Below are positions 11,801-23,119 of a DNA stretch of 64,000 bases, one piece after another (within the stretch, counting starts at the first letter, position 1; the number at the start of each line of letters is the position of its first letter). This DNA comes from Hippasteria phrygiana (Eukaryota > Echinodermata > Asteroidea > Valvatida > Goniasteridae), in assembly GCA_037893225.1 (NCBI GenBank), contig JAZGUH010000717.1, positions 124,001 through 188,000 on the forward strand, written 5' to 3'. A program made the position numbers and the translations under genes. The notes below the pieces were generated by a model. The model was not told the origin of the DNA and ran no database searches. It saw nothing but the letters and a program-made list of their open reading frames with translations.

Positions 11801-14719
11801 TGCTTTACTGCAGTGTTTGGCAACTTGCGATGTAATATTTGTTGTCTTCCTCAACAGAGCATCGTGTAACTGGAGAGCATCCGGGATGGTTTTATACCGT
11901 GAACACCGTCGTGTAATTATATATATTATTCGATATTTGTCAGTGGTCAAAATATACTTTAGGGCTTAAGGACGGAGCGCTCAGATTTCAAATAATAAGG
12001 TGAAATTAATACATTGAAGCTTACGTACCCGTCTGTGTTAAGTGATATAGCTTCGGGGTCATTCTGTATCAATATTCTAACCGGCGTTTGAGCAATTCTA
12101 AACCTGTGATTGTCTCCATCCTCCTTATTCACCGCAAGAAACATTTAAAGACATCAGTGAGTCCAGTCGCGTCTCGATGAGAAGGATCCAGGGATATGGA
12201 GGGTACCGTCCTGATGTAATTGGACTCGAGTTGCTTGATTTCGAACTCCGATATTTGAAGTTCAGCCCGGGTCCGTATTGTACGGCAGTTTTCTGCCGCC
12301 GTCTCGCACACCAATGCGAAGTAGGCCGGAGTATCTTCGTTCTGGCTTGGAGCCCGTTGATCTAACACCCGGAGATCAGTTGGTCATCTGCGCGCGGATT
12401 AGCCGCCGAGTACTTCGTTTTATCTGCGGTATTTGCTTTGGCGTTGAGCTTCAGCTGTGGTTCGGATCATGCGAAACTCAAGACGGCTTAGGTGGAGCAT
12501 CAATACAATAATCTATGACGTTCGTATATACCGAACAGCGATTACATCAAGTTCGCGTAATCCAATCCGGGGTAAACTTGGCACTGCTTAAATCCAACAA
12601 CCAAGATCAAGGATTATTTTCTTAACCTTGTTTGTGCAGATGTGGATTTATAAAAAATACTACAACGCTGTTTATTCGGTCAATAAAATCTTTCCGAGTA
12701 AACGTCACTCGGTCAATAAAACCTTCCTTTTTTTAATTCCATCGAGTTGAATAAACAAACTGGTTCAATTTAATCCACTGTCTTATTTTGACAATACAAC
12801 AGGAAATCTACCCATGAAATAGCCACCGTTCGTACAACTTATATCTTGTTGTAACAGGTGACGGAGGACATTGGGCGGGTTCAGGAGCGAGATCGATTGC
12901 TCAGACAGCGCGCCTATTCTGCTCTCGTAATGCCTTGCGGTTGCACATGCGCTGCAATTTTTTTACCTATATCTCAATAACCTGGCTTCCCATGGGGTAT
13001 TCGTCTAGATTGTCGAAATGCGGTTGCTCCGCCGTCGTCGGTTAAGTGGCACCGATATTGCTTGTAATTTGTTTGGAAATGGTAATTATAAGTAATGGTA
13101 TAGGATCCATTGCCGTACATTACTGGGATGGATTAATGCCGATGCAATGGTCATTGTAATATGAGTCTCAATTAAAAACAGGCAGGGTCGTTGCATGTCT
13201 TTATCCAATTGACGAAACTTCCAGCTGAAATCGGGTTTGAGCGCTGGCATTATGAAAATGTGACGGACCTTTACAGGGAAAAGCGTGGTGTCCACAAAAG
13301 TGCAGAGTACACAAAGTTAGGCAAACATGGCTATGATTACCAGCCTGTACTTCATAACAAAATTTAGTACGAAATGTGTATCTTGTCAAGTTTCTCAATA
13401 AACACCAGCCTAATCGCAGAATCTGTTGGCACATCGCCAGTTTCCCTCATACACCAATTGTTGTTTTAAGTCTGTTTCGTGGGTTTCTAACGAACAAACT
13501 GCTCCCTCTTTACTCAAAACCAATTTTGTTTTCACCGCATGGTCATCAATAGATATTGAAGAACTGATTTACCATTGTGCATACCCATAAATCTTCAACT
13601 GGACAGGGTCCTCGATCTGTCCCGAATAATGGCGTTTACCAATTATACAAAAATGAGTAATTTTGTTTCCAGTGAAGTCTCGGTTCATATTATTTTAACT
13701 GGTCTCCTTCGTTTTCATAAGCAGCCAGATAATATGGTAATAATTTTACAAAGGCCTTTTTTGTTTGATTTTCTGAAGAATTCAATGTACCATAATTGCA
13801 AATTTTACAAGTTTTACACGTTACCGGCAATTTTCCTGTTCAATGTCTCTGGAAGCGCGCCACCAGGGGTGAACTTTCTGGCCCTATTCCCCGACGCCAG
13901 TTTTCAATGGGTTTCAAGTGCTGGAGCATCAGTGCCTGAATTATTCTATAACCCCGGGTGTCAACAGCGCTGAATTGCAATAGTCTGACCTCATAGAGAG
14001 ACATTTTGCTTCAAATGATGTGTTTGTTGAGGACTCGATGTTTGAAGGCGACTTGAAGGAGGTGTTCCTTTTTGTGGAGCATCGGGTCCTGTTTAGATCT
14101 TGATATATGTGGTTTAAATGCGTAGCCTGAATTGCAAAAAATAAAATGAATAATCATGGTGTAATGTAGTAAGTTTTGGGTAGTAAGTGTTGGTATGTGC
14201 CGTTGAAGGAAACCCATCGCATGCCAACGATGCGTATTTCAAGCGGAACGTGCTTCTATAATAAGCCATGTGCTAGATCTTGAAAGACTCTGTGATCGAG
14301 TGGTCCAGGGGGCTGCGCTACAAAAAGGAAGCAACTGGATCTTGTCAAACAGTCAACATGGATTTTGACATGGTATCCCATCAAGTGCGTGGTGCGACTT
14401 AAAAATCTAAAAAAAAACATCTTAGGCTGATTTATAAAAGGCTTACTAATGGCAAATACCATGCGATAACGGAGAATTTGTGAACTTTATTTTCTCATTG
14501 GGCTGTTTCTCCCTATTTGTAGATTATTTGGGTCATTTTATTGACTAAACGCATGGAAGATATAACGAAACAACATAGACTAAATTGTCAGGGTTTTCGG
14601 GAAACGAAACCAAAATGTGAACACTACGGCAACTGTAACAGTGAAGACGAAACATTACCAGATTAATGTGAAGATGAATTTCATTTGCGTTGGGGAGGAT
14701 GTAAATTGGAAGAGATTTT
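8830..14719. other. No supported gene; unassigned DNA
   Basis: I see no convincing coding exon, RNA gene or element with matched ends here. Minor items are a 13-base G run at 10125-10137, repeated CGGTCAATAAAA around 12680-12724 and a GC-richer stretch at 12160-12500 with short overlapping ORFs. The longest ORF (13575-13973, 132 codons) has low-complexity composition and no motif. Confidence 0.4.
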
Positions 14720-14729
14720 TGGACCTACC

Positions 14730-14860
14730 AACAAGGTGTTCAAACTCATGCTAAGTGCTTTCGTGGGTTCGAGTCCCGCCATAGCCCTGTGATTTTTTTC
14801 CACGGGTTCTCGGAAATTACTGAACATGCAGTGCTTAAGAAAGAGCAAAAGTGTCTTCTG
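14730..14860 (+). repeat. tRNA-derived SINE, degenerate copy
   Basis: GTGGGTTCGAGTCCCGCC (14763-14780) is a T-arm with B box. It is followed by the body seen in the 33545 SINE: TTTTTTTCCACGGGTTCTCGGAAA, then GAACATGCAGTGCTT. The A-box half is decayed. Three or more copies of this family occur in the window. Confidence 0.7.
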
Positions 14861-15112
14861 ATTTTCACAAGAAGGAACTTGTTGAAACTAAACAGCAGTC
14901 AATACCCTGCAACACTAAATATATTTATCTCATAATTTCTTTCTGATAATGAAATCCATGAGTCTTCAATAGCACCTGGGCTAAAGCAAAAAATGGCACC
15001 GTGGCAGAGATGCCGGGTATATTTTTCAGTTTTACAAACAGGTGGAGGCCCAGTGATAATCATTATGTTTAGAAGAAACCTAAGGAATTACAAGAAGCCT
15101 AAAAAGGCAATT

Positions 15113-15197
15113 ACGAAACGGCCCTGGTTGGATTCGAATCCAGGCCAGGTGGGTGGAAGGCGCGAAAAGTGCCACTCAGCTTAACCGGATCCCCACC
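15113..15197 (-). repeat. tRNA-like sequence (tRNA pseudogene or SINE head)
   Basis: Minus strand: GGGGATCCGGTTAAGCTGAGTGGC gives an A-box-like D-arm about 50 bases before the palindromic B box GGATTCGAATCC (15130-15141), inside a good T-arm. The acceptor stem does not close convincingly. More likely a tRNA-derived repeat than a working tRNA. Confidence 0.5.
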
Positions 15198-15199
15198 AG

Positions 15200-17840
15200 C
15201 TATCAGTGTTGTTGTTTCATAATTATCCGGCATAAAATCTAATCAAAAACCTGGAGGCGCTATAAACGAGGAACCTCAAGAGCTTTGCGCGAGCGAGCTG
15301 ACGGGGCATAAGGCCTGCACTTTCCTCGACCGCGTTGGAAATCATCCCAATTAAAATTTCCGGGTATGTATATAGTCCGGTGAGTTCGCCTCAGGAGACG
15401 ACCATTACCACAGATACCACCAACGAGAATACCATCACACATAGCCCATACAGCACGGTGTTGAAAATATCATTCGCACGCGCGTATTTACGGCAATTAT
15501 CTAAAGACAGTTCGCGGTGAATGCACAAAGCACTGAACGAGTTTGGTAATTATTTCGGCATATAAAACAGATATATATTTTAATTATTAAATGGTTGGCG
15601 CCCAGCATGGAAAGATAAAAAACAGGTGACGTGGGAAAGTCATGTGGTTTTAAATTGATCAATTATAGGTCGTGCATAAAAAGCTGCATGTTCCTACGTA
15701 TCTCCTGAGGCGCATATACGGCAGGTATAGAGATAGGCTTTAATGGACAGACGAGGTTTACAGTGCCTGCTTGCTGCTGCTCAATCCCCCAGGACATGCT
15801 CGATCGCTCGAATTTCAGCTTGTACATCTGCCCTTTCTTTCTCATTATTACCTTACAATCATTCTTGCTTCTCTACCCTTCCGTTTCCTTATAATTTCTT
15901 AGCTTATTTGAGCCCCACTCATACGGCTGTGTGCCTACAAAAACCAAGCGTTGCGTCGTGGCTAAAGTTTGACCACGCTGATCCCGAACGTCGTGTGCAC
16001 AGCATGACAGATATGACGAATGGTGGCGCTATATCATGGTAACGTGACATCCCAACTGTGGCTTTGGGATGACGGGGGAAGTTTAACCAACAGAGGACGT
16101 GCTTTGTGGACGCCGGGGGCAAACTCAACGTGAATCTATGCCTTGGAGAATCTGTGGTTTTGCGTTAAAAGACTCTTAAACCCCGCAAGTAAACGAATGG
16201 TTTGACAGAGAAGATTCGTGTGAAACCTTTATGCGTTTAACTCCGACTTGTATTTCTACCACAGGGACCACCGGGGGTCAGTTTGTGGTGTTAGTGACGA
16301 AATGTCTGATTCATTTACCATAAGTAATTAAAATCATGTATGTGAGACAATCAAAATGATGTAAATGGGGAAATTCGTTGATTTCAATCATCTCAAATTC
16401 CTTATACACCAGATAGTATTACCTCTTGCGAGGAACATGTTAGAGTGGAAACCTGCGTTATTAACTGCAATCATTATTGTGACAGTGGTCAAACATTGGA
16501 ACTTATTTTTTTCTTCAAAACTTTGAACTTTTGTTTTAATTTGTTTGCTCCAATCCACGCTCATGAGAAAGCTGAATGAGACGAGAAACTACGAAGATTG
16601 GCTTCCATCATATCTATTCACAAAGACAACGTGAACAAGGTTCAAATGTCTGGACATAAAATGGGTCCTGCGCCCAATACGGTATTATACACGCGGTCTT
16701 TATATTTTCATACTGTTCAGTGCACGGCAGCGTTCAGACATTTTGTGTCCACTTTCTGAGTCAAGTTTGGAGCCTCGTTACGCGTTGCGACAACATTACG
16801 GCTCTGACTCCCTCAGTATGAAAGAGCCCTCTAGTGTTCACGCTTACTAAGCTAGTCGGAGCCCGCGCAGTCTGTCACTAATTTTGTGGTGCATTAGTTA
16901 TCCAAACAAGTCCGATGTTATCCAATCTCGACGAAATAAATGTAAATCGATTATCAATTTCGTCACCAGCGTGTCTAAATGAAGACCTATCTTTGTACCA
17001 GCCATAAACCACAGCGGTACGTCATCATGAAATTTGTCATTACGCTAATTTCCCAAGGTAGCGATGGAAATATCCCTTGCTTTTCTTCAAGATTAAATTT
17101 ACAATTAGGCCTCTTTGCTCAGCAACCCCATCGATTCAGATTTTTTTCCGCGAATACAAATCTTATGTGTATATTTATATCTTTGGACTGTTTGGGTTTG
17201 TGAAAACATCTCGCAGTAATCACGCAGTCTCGTCAAGACCTTGTCCAAATAAATAAATAGAGCCGCTGCGTGGAAATGAAAACGACAACCCGAAACGCCT
17301 CAATTAAACTGCACTTTCAGTCTCTGTGAACCGAGTATTGGCCAGAATGCCTTGATCGATTCCAACCGCCCACCGTAAACACACCACGGCAAGCAACGAA
17401 ATGTTTTGACTTGTAGCAATCGGGAATTTGATTTTCCAATCAGAGTTATTACTGTTGACCTTCCGTGGAACGTCAGCCTCTGGCAAGAAAAATAACCCAT
17501 GGATTCATTTTTAAGGTCAGTGTATAATCAGAATGTATATCTCTATAGGTTGGTCATGCGAAGACAGTAAAGACCACTAGGAATATAAGCAAGGTAAACA
17601 AAAGTGAAGAAAATTAATTATAAAATGAGCTTAAAGACAGTCAAGACATGACAATAACGACGACCACGACTTCGATGGCAGTATACTGCGACAGCATATT
17701 AACGCGGTGATGAAGACTATATACGTTGTCTTATACGAGACTATAGTGACACTGGCAAATGGCGACAAGGACACTGACGACGACTACAGGGCCACGTGAG
17801 TATGACGCAACACAAAGTGTATGTCTGTGACTAAGTAACA
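15200..17840. other. No supported gene; unassigned DNA
   Basis: Short ORFs only, none with recognisable motifs or splice context I can defend. No inverted-repeat element with matched ends was found. Confidence 0.35.
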
Positions 17841-17844
17841 GGCG

Positions 17845-17932
17845 TACTAATTCCGAGTATATTTGACTCCAGAATGACACGCAAACCACGCATTGATGTG
17901 TCATTCTTGAGTAAAAAATACTCGGAATTAGT
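17845..17932. repeat. 88 bp hairpin with 35 bp arms
   Basis: ACTAATTCCGAGTATATTTG and the following 15 bases pair with the reverse complement at 17899-17932, with 3 mismatches in 35 and an 18-base loop. The size and mismatch pattern resemble a pre-miRNA, but a very short MITE is equally likely. No flanking duplication seen. Confidence 0.65.
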
Positions 17933-19009
17933 TAATTCATACAATCTGTAACTCATAATGTTTTTGTGTAGGCCTATGTGGGATGTATCTCGTCGAGATT
18001 CCGTGCTGTTAAAGATATAGCGGATCTAATTCTTCCCTCCTGGTGCACGTTTCCATTCATCTTACGATCTTTCCTACTTCAAGAGGAATCTCAATTCCTA
18101 TACCTTCTACATCTTTGATTCCTTTTTCATAGCTCTATATCTCGAGTGGCATTATAGTCTTGTTTTGGGCGACTTGCATATACAAACAAATGAAAATAAC
18201 AAGAAAAGAAATCGCGGCGGCGGTCAAAACATAAGTTCAATAAACCCAGTTACTGCTGATTATTAAGCAAAAACAAAATCAATGCGAAAATTCTTCCAAC
18301 ATAGTAAAAACAGCTGTTTCACCCACCGACCCTTTTACCAATTCCAGATCAATACTGGAATCCCAATCATATGACTGGGTGAATATACCTCCTTGGGAAA
18401 AGGAGCGACAAGTTGTACACATGCTTGGCATGCATTATTCTGTCCTATCCTTTACACATGTATTACCGATCAGGTTGACCTCCGGATTGGTTTCCAGGAA
18501 TATGTACACAGGGAAACGGAGACGTCTCAATACTTAGAATCTGCAAACAAGGAAATTACGGATCACACCTTCAAATGGAGGCTTAACGTAGAATGATACC
18601 ACACTTAAGTTGTCTGTTTCGTGCGCAACATAACTAAGACTGGTATGTAAGGCACTTCAGATAATAAACAAATTTATATTTTACTCATTGTGATCACCCC
18701 AAGTTCCTTGCGCATACCAGATTTCGGTTACCATTTGTGCATGAACCGGATTTTGTGCTGTGGTTTATCAGATTCCCCCATATTTTTGTTGTACTGTTTG
18801 TTTTACATGATATAAGCACGTTGTTGATGTAACGGACATTCCTGCGGTAGTAACATGCAGTTATTAACAGGCAGTGCCAAGCAACATCGCTCCATGCACG
18901 AAATATAATCATCTCAGTTACATTAAAGTCAATGTTCACATCAGAGATATCGATTTCACAACATGATTGGAAGATGACCTTTAGAGGCACGCATTGCCCT
19001 GAAATACCC

Positions 19010-19225
19010 TTTAAATTTAATATCTTGGGTGAGTTACCTAACCAATTTCCAAAGTCCGAGTGTAAAAATTATACCATAATCTGCAATATTTAAGGAGAAC
19101 AGGCGCGGATCCGGGGGGGCGGAGGTTTGGGCAAATTTCAGAACCCCCCCCCCCCTCCCCCCTGCAAAAAATCCTGGATCCGCCCCTGGAGAAATGAGAG
19201 AAAAACCGAACCATTGACATCTGGA
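19010..19225. repeat. Dispersed repeat with nested 89 bp CAGG..CCTG insertion
   Basis: This is the occupied counterpart of 3020-3108. The inserted piece is 19100-19188. The shared blocks are GTCCGAGTGTAAAAA on the left and GAGAAATGAGAGAAA, ACCGAACC and GACATCTGG on the right. Confidence 0.55.
19100..19188. mobile_element. 89 bp MITE with GGGGCGGATCC-type ends
   Basis: The ends CAGGCGCGGATCC and GGATCCGCCCCTG are inverted repeats with one mismatch. The flanks share GAGAA (GGAGAA if the terminal G is counted to the flank). The interior is a G-run/C-run pair. In translated databases this family often gives spurious glycine-rich peptides. hAT-like by its ends; superfamily uncertain because the duplication is short. 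Confidence 0.65.
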
Positions 19226-20811
19226 CACAACCAAAAGGCGCATTTTAAAGGGATGGTTGTGTCATTATTATTCTCTACTTTTGAGTGATCTTTTCAACAA
19301 TAGCTATTTTGGGACGATCGCTTTTTACGGCCCAATTGGGACGGCGGCCTCTAACGCTTTGTGTCCATTTAATCTCTCTGTAATCAATCAATGTCACGCA
19401 GTCTAATGCTTCTTAATCACCAATAACGTACACGAACTAATAACCTAGCTTTCATCGAATTAGTCACGCTGTCAGAGATATCAAAGTTTCAATCTTGTTG
19501 TAAAACAATAAACTCTGTATTCAATCACCATCGACACCAAGACAATAAAACCGTTACATATTTCAGAACCATTCCCAAACCAATTTCTTTGACATGATTA
19601 AAATTTATCATGGCGTGTTCGGCTACCATCCCGCATACTCAAAAATAGTATTTTACTTTCATCACCTTTATGGCGAGTTGTGTAGTAAATTATTCTTACC
19701 AGAATTGCAGCAGGATAATGGCAATTGTTGACTATCGTGTTGCTGTCAAGAAGTCGCGCTGTTTACAACTTTACAGCTTCTTTCTGGGATGTATATACTC
19801 GTATGTAATTGCAGTCATGCTGTTAAATGTGATAAACCAAGTTGATTTCGCCTCGAAATATTATTACAAATATGATTATTACTCTCACGTCGCTGCATCA
19901 CGTAACATTGACCTAATCGACTTCCATTGTTAATATGTTCGACATACAATTTCTATAACTGACGTTTTCTACGAAGCATTCTGATGACGGGTTTCCAACA
20001 GAATTATAACCACGCTGTTAAAGAACAGATGAGGATATTCAACCAGCCAATTCCGACGAATAATTACAATCATTCTCTGTAAAATATATTGCTTCAATCC
20101 GTGTGTGTAGCACAATTCAAGTTAAGCCATGTTGCTCAACAACATTGAAATTCTATACCACGACAAATAACATAAGATGAAATATGATCACCGAAAGTGC
20201 TTGATGCGAGGAATCTTCTCCACTTACACAGAGGATGGACCACTTATGCGTTATGTGGGATTGTCTGTAATGCTCTAGAATTGAACGTAGAGCACTTTCG
20301 GAAAGTAGGCCTACGGATTCCGTGTATATGGAATCATTACAAAATTACTCTTCGCTATAAAAGGAAATGAGGTACGCCTCGATCTCAGGTTTTCTTAGAA
20401 ATTGACAATTGTTTACCGGTACCATTTTGTACGTCACACGCACGCAGAACTGGGTCCACATAGTACCTTCCTTATTCTCTTAAGTTTTCAGTCAAGTTTC
20501 ATCGTTCGGGTTTTGATTTGTGTGTTAGTAAACAAATAATTAAATTATGTTGCAAGCTGTTGCTGCAGGATAATTGCAACATAGTCAGGGCTGCATATGC
20601 AGTGGAGCAAAACCGTGTCAAAACGTGAGGATAAATAATCAACCCACGGAAGTTACTGTTAATAAGCGCAAACTGTCAAAAGGGCAAACCAAAATAATGT
20701 TTATCAACACTGACATCAAGAATTGTTAGAACTGTAATAATAATCATATGTTAGCTTTTAAAGGTAGTTTCGCTATATGTGCTATTTTGTTTGAAACGAA
20801 TTTAACTACAA

Positions 20812-20867
20812 ATCGAATCGGATCGGATCGAACCGGATCGAATCGGATCGGATTGGATCGGATTGGA
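20812..20867. repeat. ATCGG/ATTGG pentamer microsatellite at LINE 3' end
   Basis: Tandem 5-bp units (ATCGG with ATTGG, AACCGG and AATCGG variants) directly abut the 3' end of a minus-strand LINE remnant. Short 3' microsatellite tails in place of poly(A) are usual for CR1/L2-type LINEs. Confidence 0.8.
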
Positions 20868-21855
20868 AAACTTTATTATCCCTCTCATGGGATATTAAAA
20901 TGGACTTGACATACAATAATTTAAAAGTAAAACAATCGGTAAAAAATCACATTAATTCAAAACAGTTCACATAGTTAAAAAACAATTAATGAGTGATCAG
21001 AGTCGGTCACACGACAGTTCATCGCTCCGGCTGCTCATTGTACCATTTGATAGCCGCTGGAACGAATGAGCTGCCGTAGGACCGTGTCATGTTCCTACTT
21101 TGTAAAACCCCCGTCACATGTGTGCGATGTTGTGTACGAATCGACTACGACATGAAAATCTTGGGCAATCGTATATCCGTACTGAGACCCGTACTGCTTC
21201 GTAATCATTCTTAAGTATTCTTGGTTGATCGGCATACGCGTACGAAAGTTTTAAACTGTTTAAAACTTTCGTGCTCCATCGTGCGATTTGTCAATTCCGT
21301 ACGATGTCGTATGAAGGTCTTGTAAAGGTTGTGCGGGACGCCGATTAAGTTCGATTTTTTCAAAAACTCGTGGTCAATCGTGGACATTCGAATTCGTGGC
21401 TTTTCTTGCACATTCGTACACAACATTGCACAGATGTGACAGGGGCTTAACGAATGATTAGTCATGTGGGTAATCTAGAATTCAGCGTGTAGTGGATGAT
21501 GAGAGTCGGAAAGAATTTTCTTAATTTTATTGTACATAAGGCACTTATATAATGCCTCAGGGGACTCTTGTTTTAGACCAATGGCTTTACTTGCATGTTT
21601 AACTATTGATTCTGTCCAACTTAATCTGATCCTGGGTCCTCATGTTCTCATAAACACAGATGAGGCAAAATGTGAGGATAATCTGTACAATATAGACTCA
21701 TAAAACATTTGTAAAATCGATTTGTCGACTTGAAAAGACTTACGTTTACGTCAAAAAAGGCGTTGTTGCAGCTTGTTGTATTTTGATTTGGCACATACAT
21801 CAAATTTCAGTTGGTCATCAGTTTCAGTTCTCAAGTATTTAGATGCTGCAATGCG
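20868..21855 (-). pseudogene. LINE reverse-transcriptase C-terminal remnant (CR1/L2-like)
   Basis: Minus-strand translation gives conserved LINE ORF2 C-terminal blocks, mostly in one frame with stop codons. These are DDQLKFD (thumb/primer-grip region), KLQQRLF followed by KSFQVDKSILQMFYESILY, IVKHASKAIGLKQESPEALY, KILSDSHHPLHAEF and, after an insertion, SYGSSFVPAAIKWYNE. The blocks are in the order expected for L2/CR1-type ORF2 after the RT core. Most of the RT domain, the endonuclease and the 5' end are missing, as in a 5'-truncated copy. The reading frame contains stops (for example after RLF and MRT) and is split by the MITE at 21104-21450. Downstream are a short 3' UTR with AATAAAG and the pentamer tail. 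Certainly a dead retrotransposon; the clade is tentative. Confidence 0.85.
21104..21450. mobile_element. MITE nested in LINE remnant, GTCACAT..GTGCGATG ends
   Basis: The left end CCCCCGTCACATGTGTGCGA, continuing ATGTTGTGTACGAAT, pairs with the right end at 21414-21450 (ATTCGTACACAACATTGCAC, then AGATGTGACAGGGG). It separates two pieces of LINE coding sequence (HHPLHAEF and SYGSSFVP) that should be about 20-25 codons apart, so it inserted into the LINE. It also contains a central hairpin, AAAGTTTTAAACTGTTTAAAACTTT. The target duplication is not clear; a TTAA lies at the right border. Confidence 0.75.
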
Positions 21856-22800
21856 CATAATTTGGGCAGATGTATATATGAATTTCAAATGACTGGGAAT
21901 CCCCTGGAGGTTGGGCAAGAGTTTTTCAGAAATTTCAGTTTGGCCTATGCTCGGGAAACGACAGCAGTTGCAGGCGTAATCGAATTAGATTTCGCATTTT
22001 CCTTTATACTCTTGCGATCTATACATACAAAAACACTTTGACTTTAGGTGACATATTTCGAAAGTGATCAGTCATTTCAAGCGCACGTGAGCTTTTGAAC
22101 ATTACCCTTTTCCCCTACATACATAACCTTTATCGAGTGATCTAAAATCCGTGCTTTTCATGATTATCCCGGGGCGAGTCTGCACAGTGCGCAGAATCCA
22201 GTCAAGCAGAAACAGAAGGTAAAAGTGAGTCGCAGAGTTCCTCGGACGTACGAATTCAGAATTCGCCACACGAACCGCGATCTGGAAACACGGGCTGTTT
22301 TCGAGATTTAATCGATACCGGTGCCCGGGGTTTTCTAATCCAGGGGAATCCGGGGTTTGAAGATACTGACGCCAAGGTAACCGCCCGTGAACCCAAAATT
22401 ATGGGAACTTTTTTATGAAGCTGTAATTATAGATATGGCTCTTGTTATTCCGACTCCCTCAACTCAAGTTTCCGATAGTTCTTATTTGTTTGGTTGTGTA
22501 TTTGCTTAAGCAGAACACGGATAAGACAAAGAACACCATTTATAAAATGTAATCCACTGATTTGGACGCACCAAGGTGCTGAGTTTTGTAAAAATCTGTC
22601 GTAATCCAACGGCGTTCATTAATCACCAACTATTAGGTTTTAATTTGCCATTACTTCCCTAGCATTTTTTCGCAACATTCTCGGTTGTTCGTCATACTTT
22701 TGTCCGGCAGTCATATTTCTCTGTTAGTTGTTTGTCTGGCAATAATAATAAGTTGTAAAGCGATCTCGAATTCAGTTTTCGTTGATTACCGGTATCTAAG

Positions 22801-22876
22801 ATTGCGCGGGACATCTAACACTGCACGGAACAACTTGGATTGCCCAGGACAACTGATATTGCGCGGCACTTCCCTG
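22801..22876. repeat. 19 bp tandem repeat, 4 copies
   Basis: Four consecutive diverged 19-mers: ATTGCGCGGGACATCTAAC, ACTGCACGGAACAACTTGG, ATTGCCCAGGACAACTGAT, ATTGCGCGGCACTTCCCTG. The ATTGCGCGG core also occurs, on the other strand, in the array at 24250-24448, so the two arrays probably share an origin. Confidence 0.7.
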
Positions 22877-23119
22877 TTAATGTGCTAATTTAACACCACA
22901 CTTTTTGCAGTGTTTGTTCTTCAAATATCCATGTGAATGTACTTAAGCATGATCGAACTTAACACTTTCGTTTGGTGTAGGATTTAATGAGTGTTTCAAG
23001 TTTTGGTTATATTCTGTGTTATCTAAATATGTGATCTGCAACGCAAACGTGTTGTAGTAAGCCGAAAATATTGGCAAGTACTCGATGCCTTGCGGTATGT
23101 TAATCGGCTGGTACCGCGT

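Noticed and set aside
11959..12368. Two adjacent minus-strand ORFs in a GC-richer stretch, considered as exons
   Set aside because: They overlap in different frames and show no conserved motif or convincing splice sites.
13575..13973. 132-codon ORF on plus
   Set aside because: No motif, no signal or splice context, and length compatible with chance in 64 kb.
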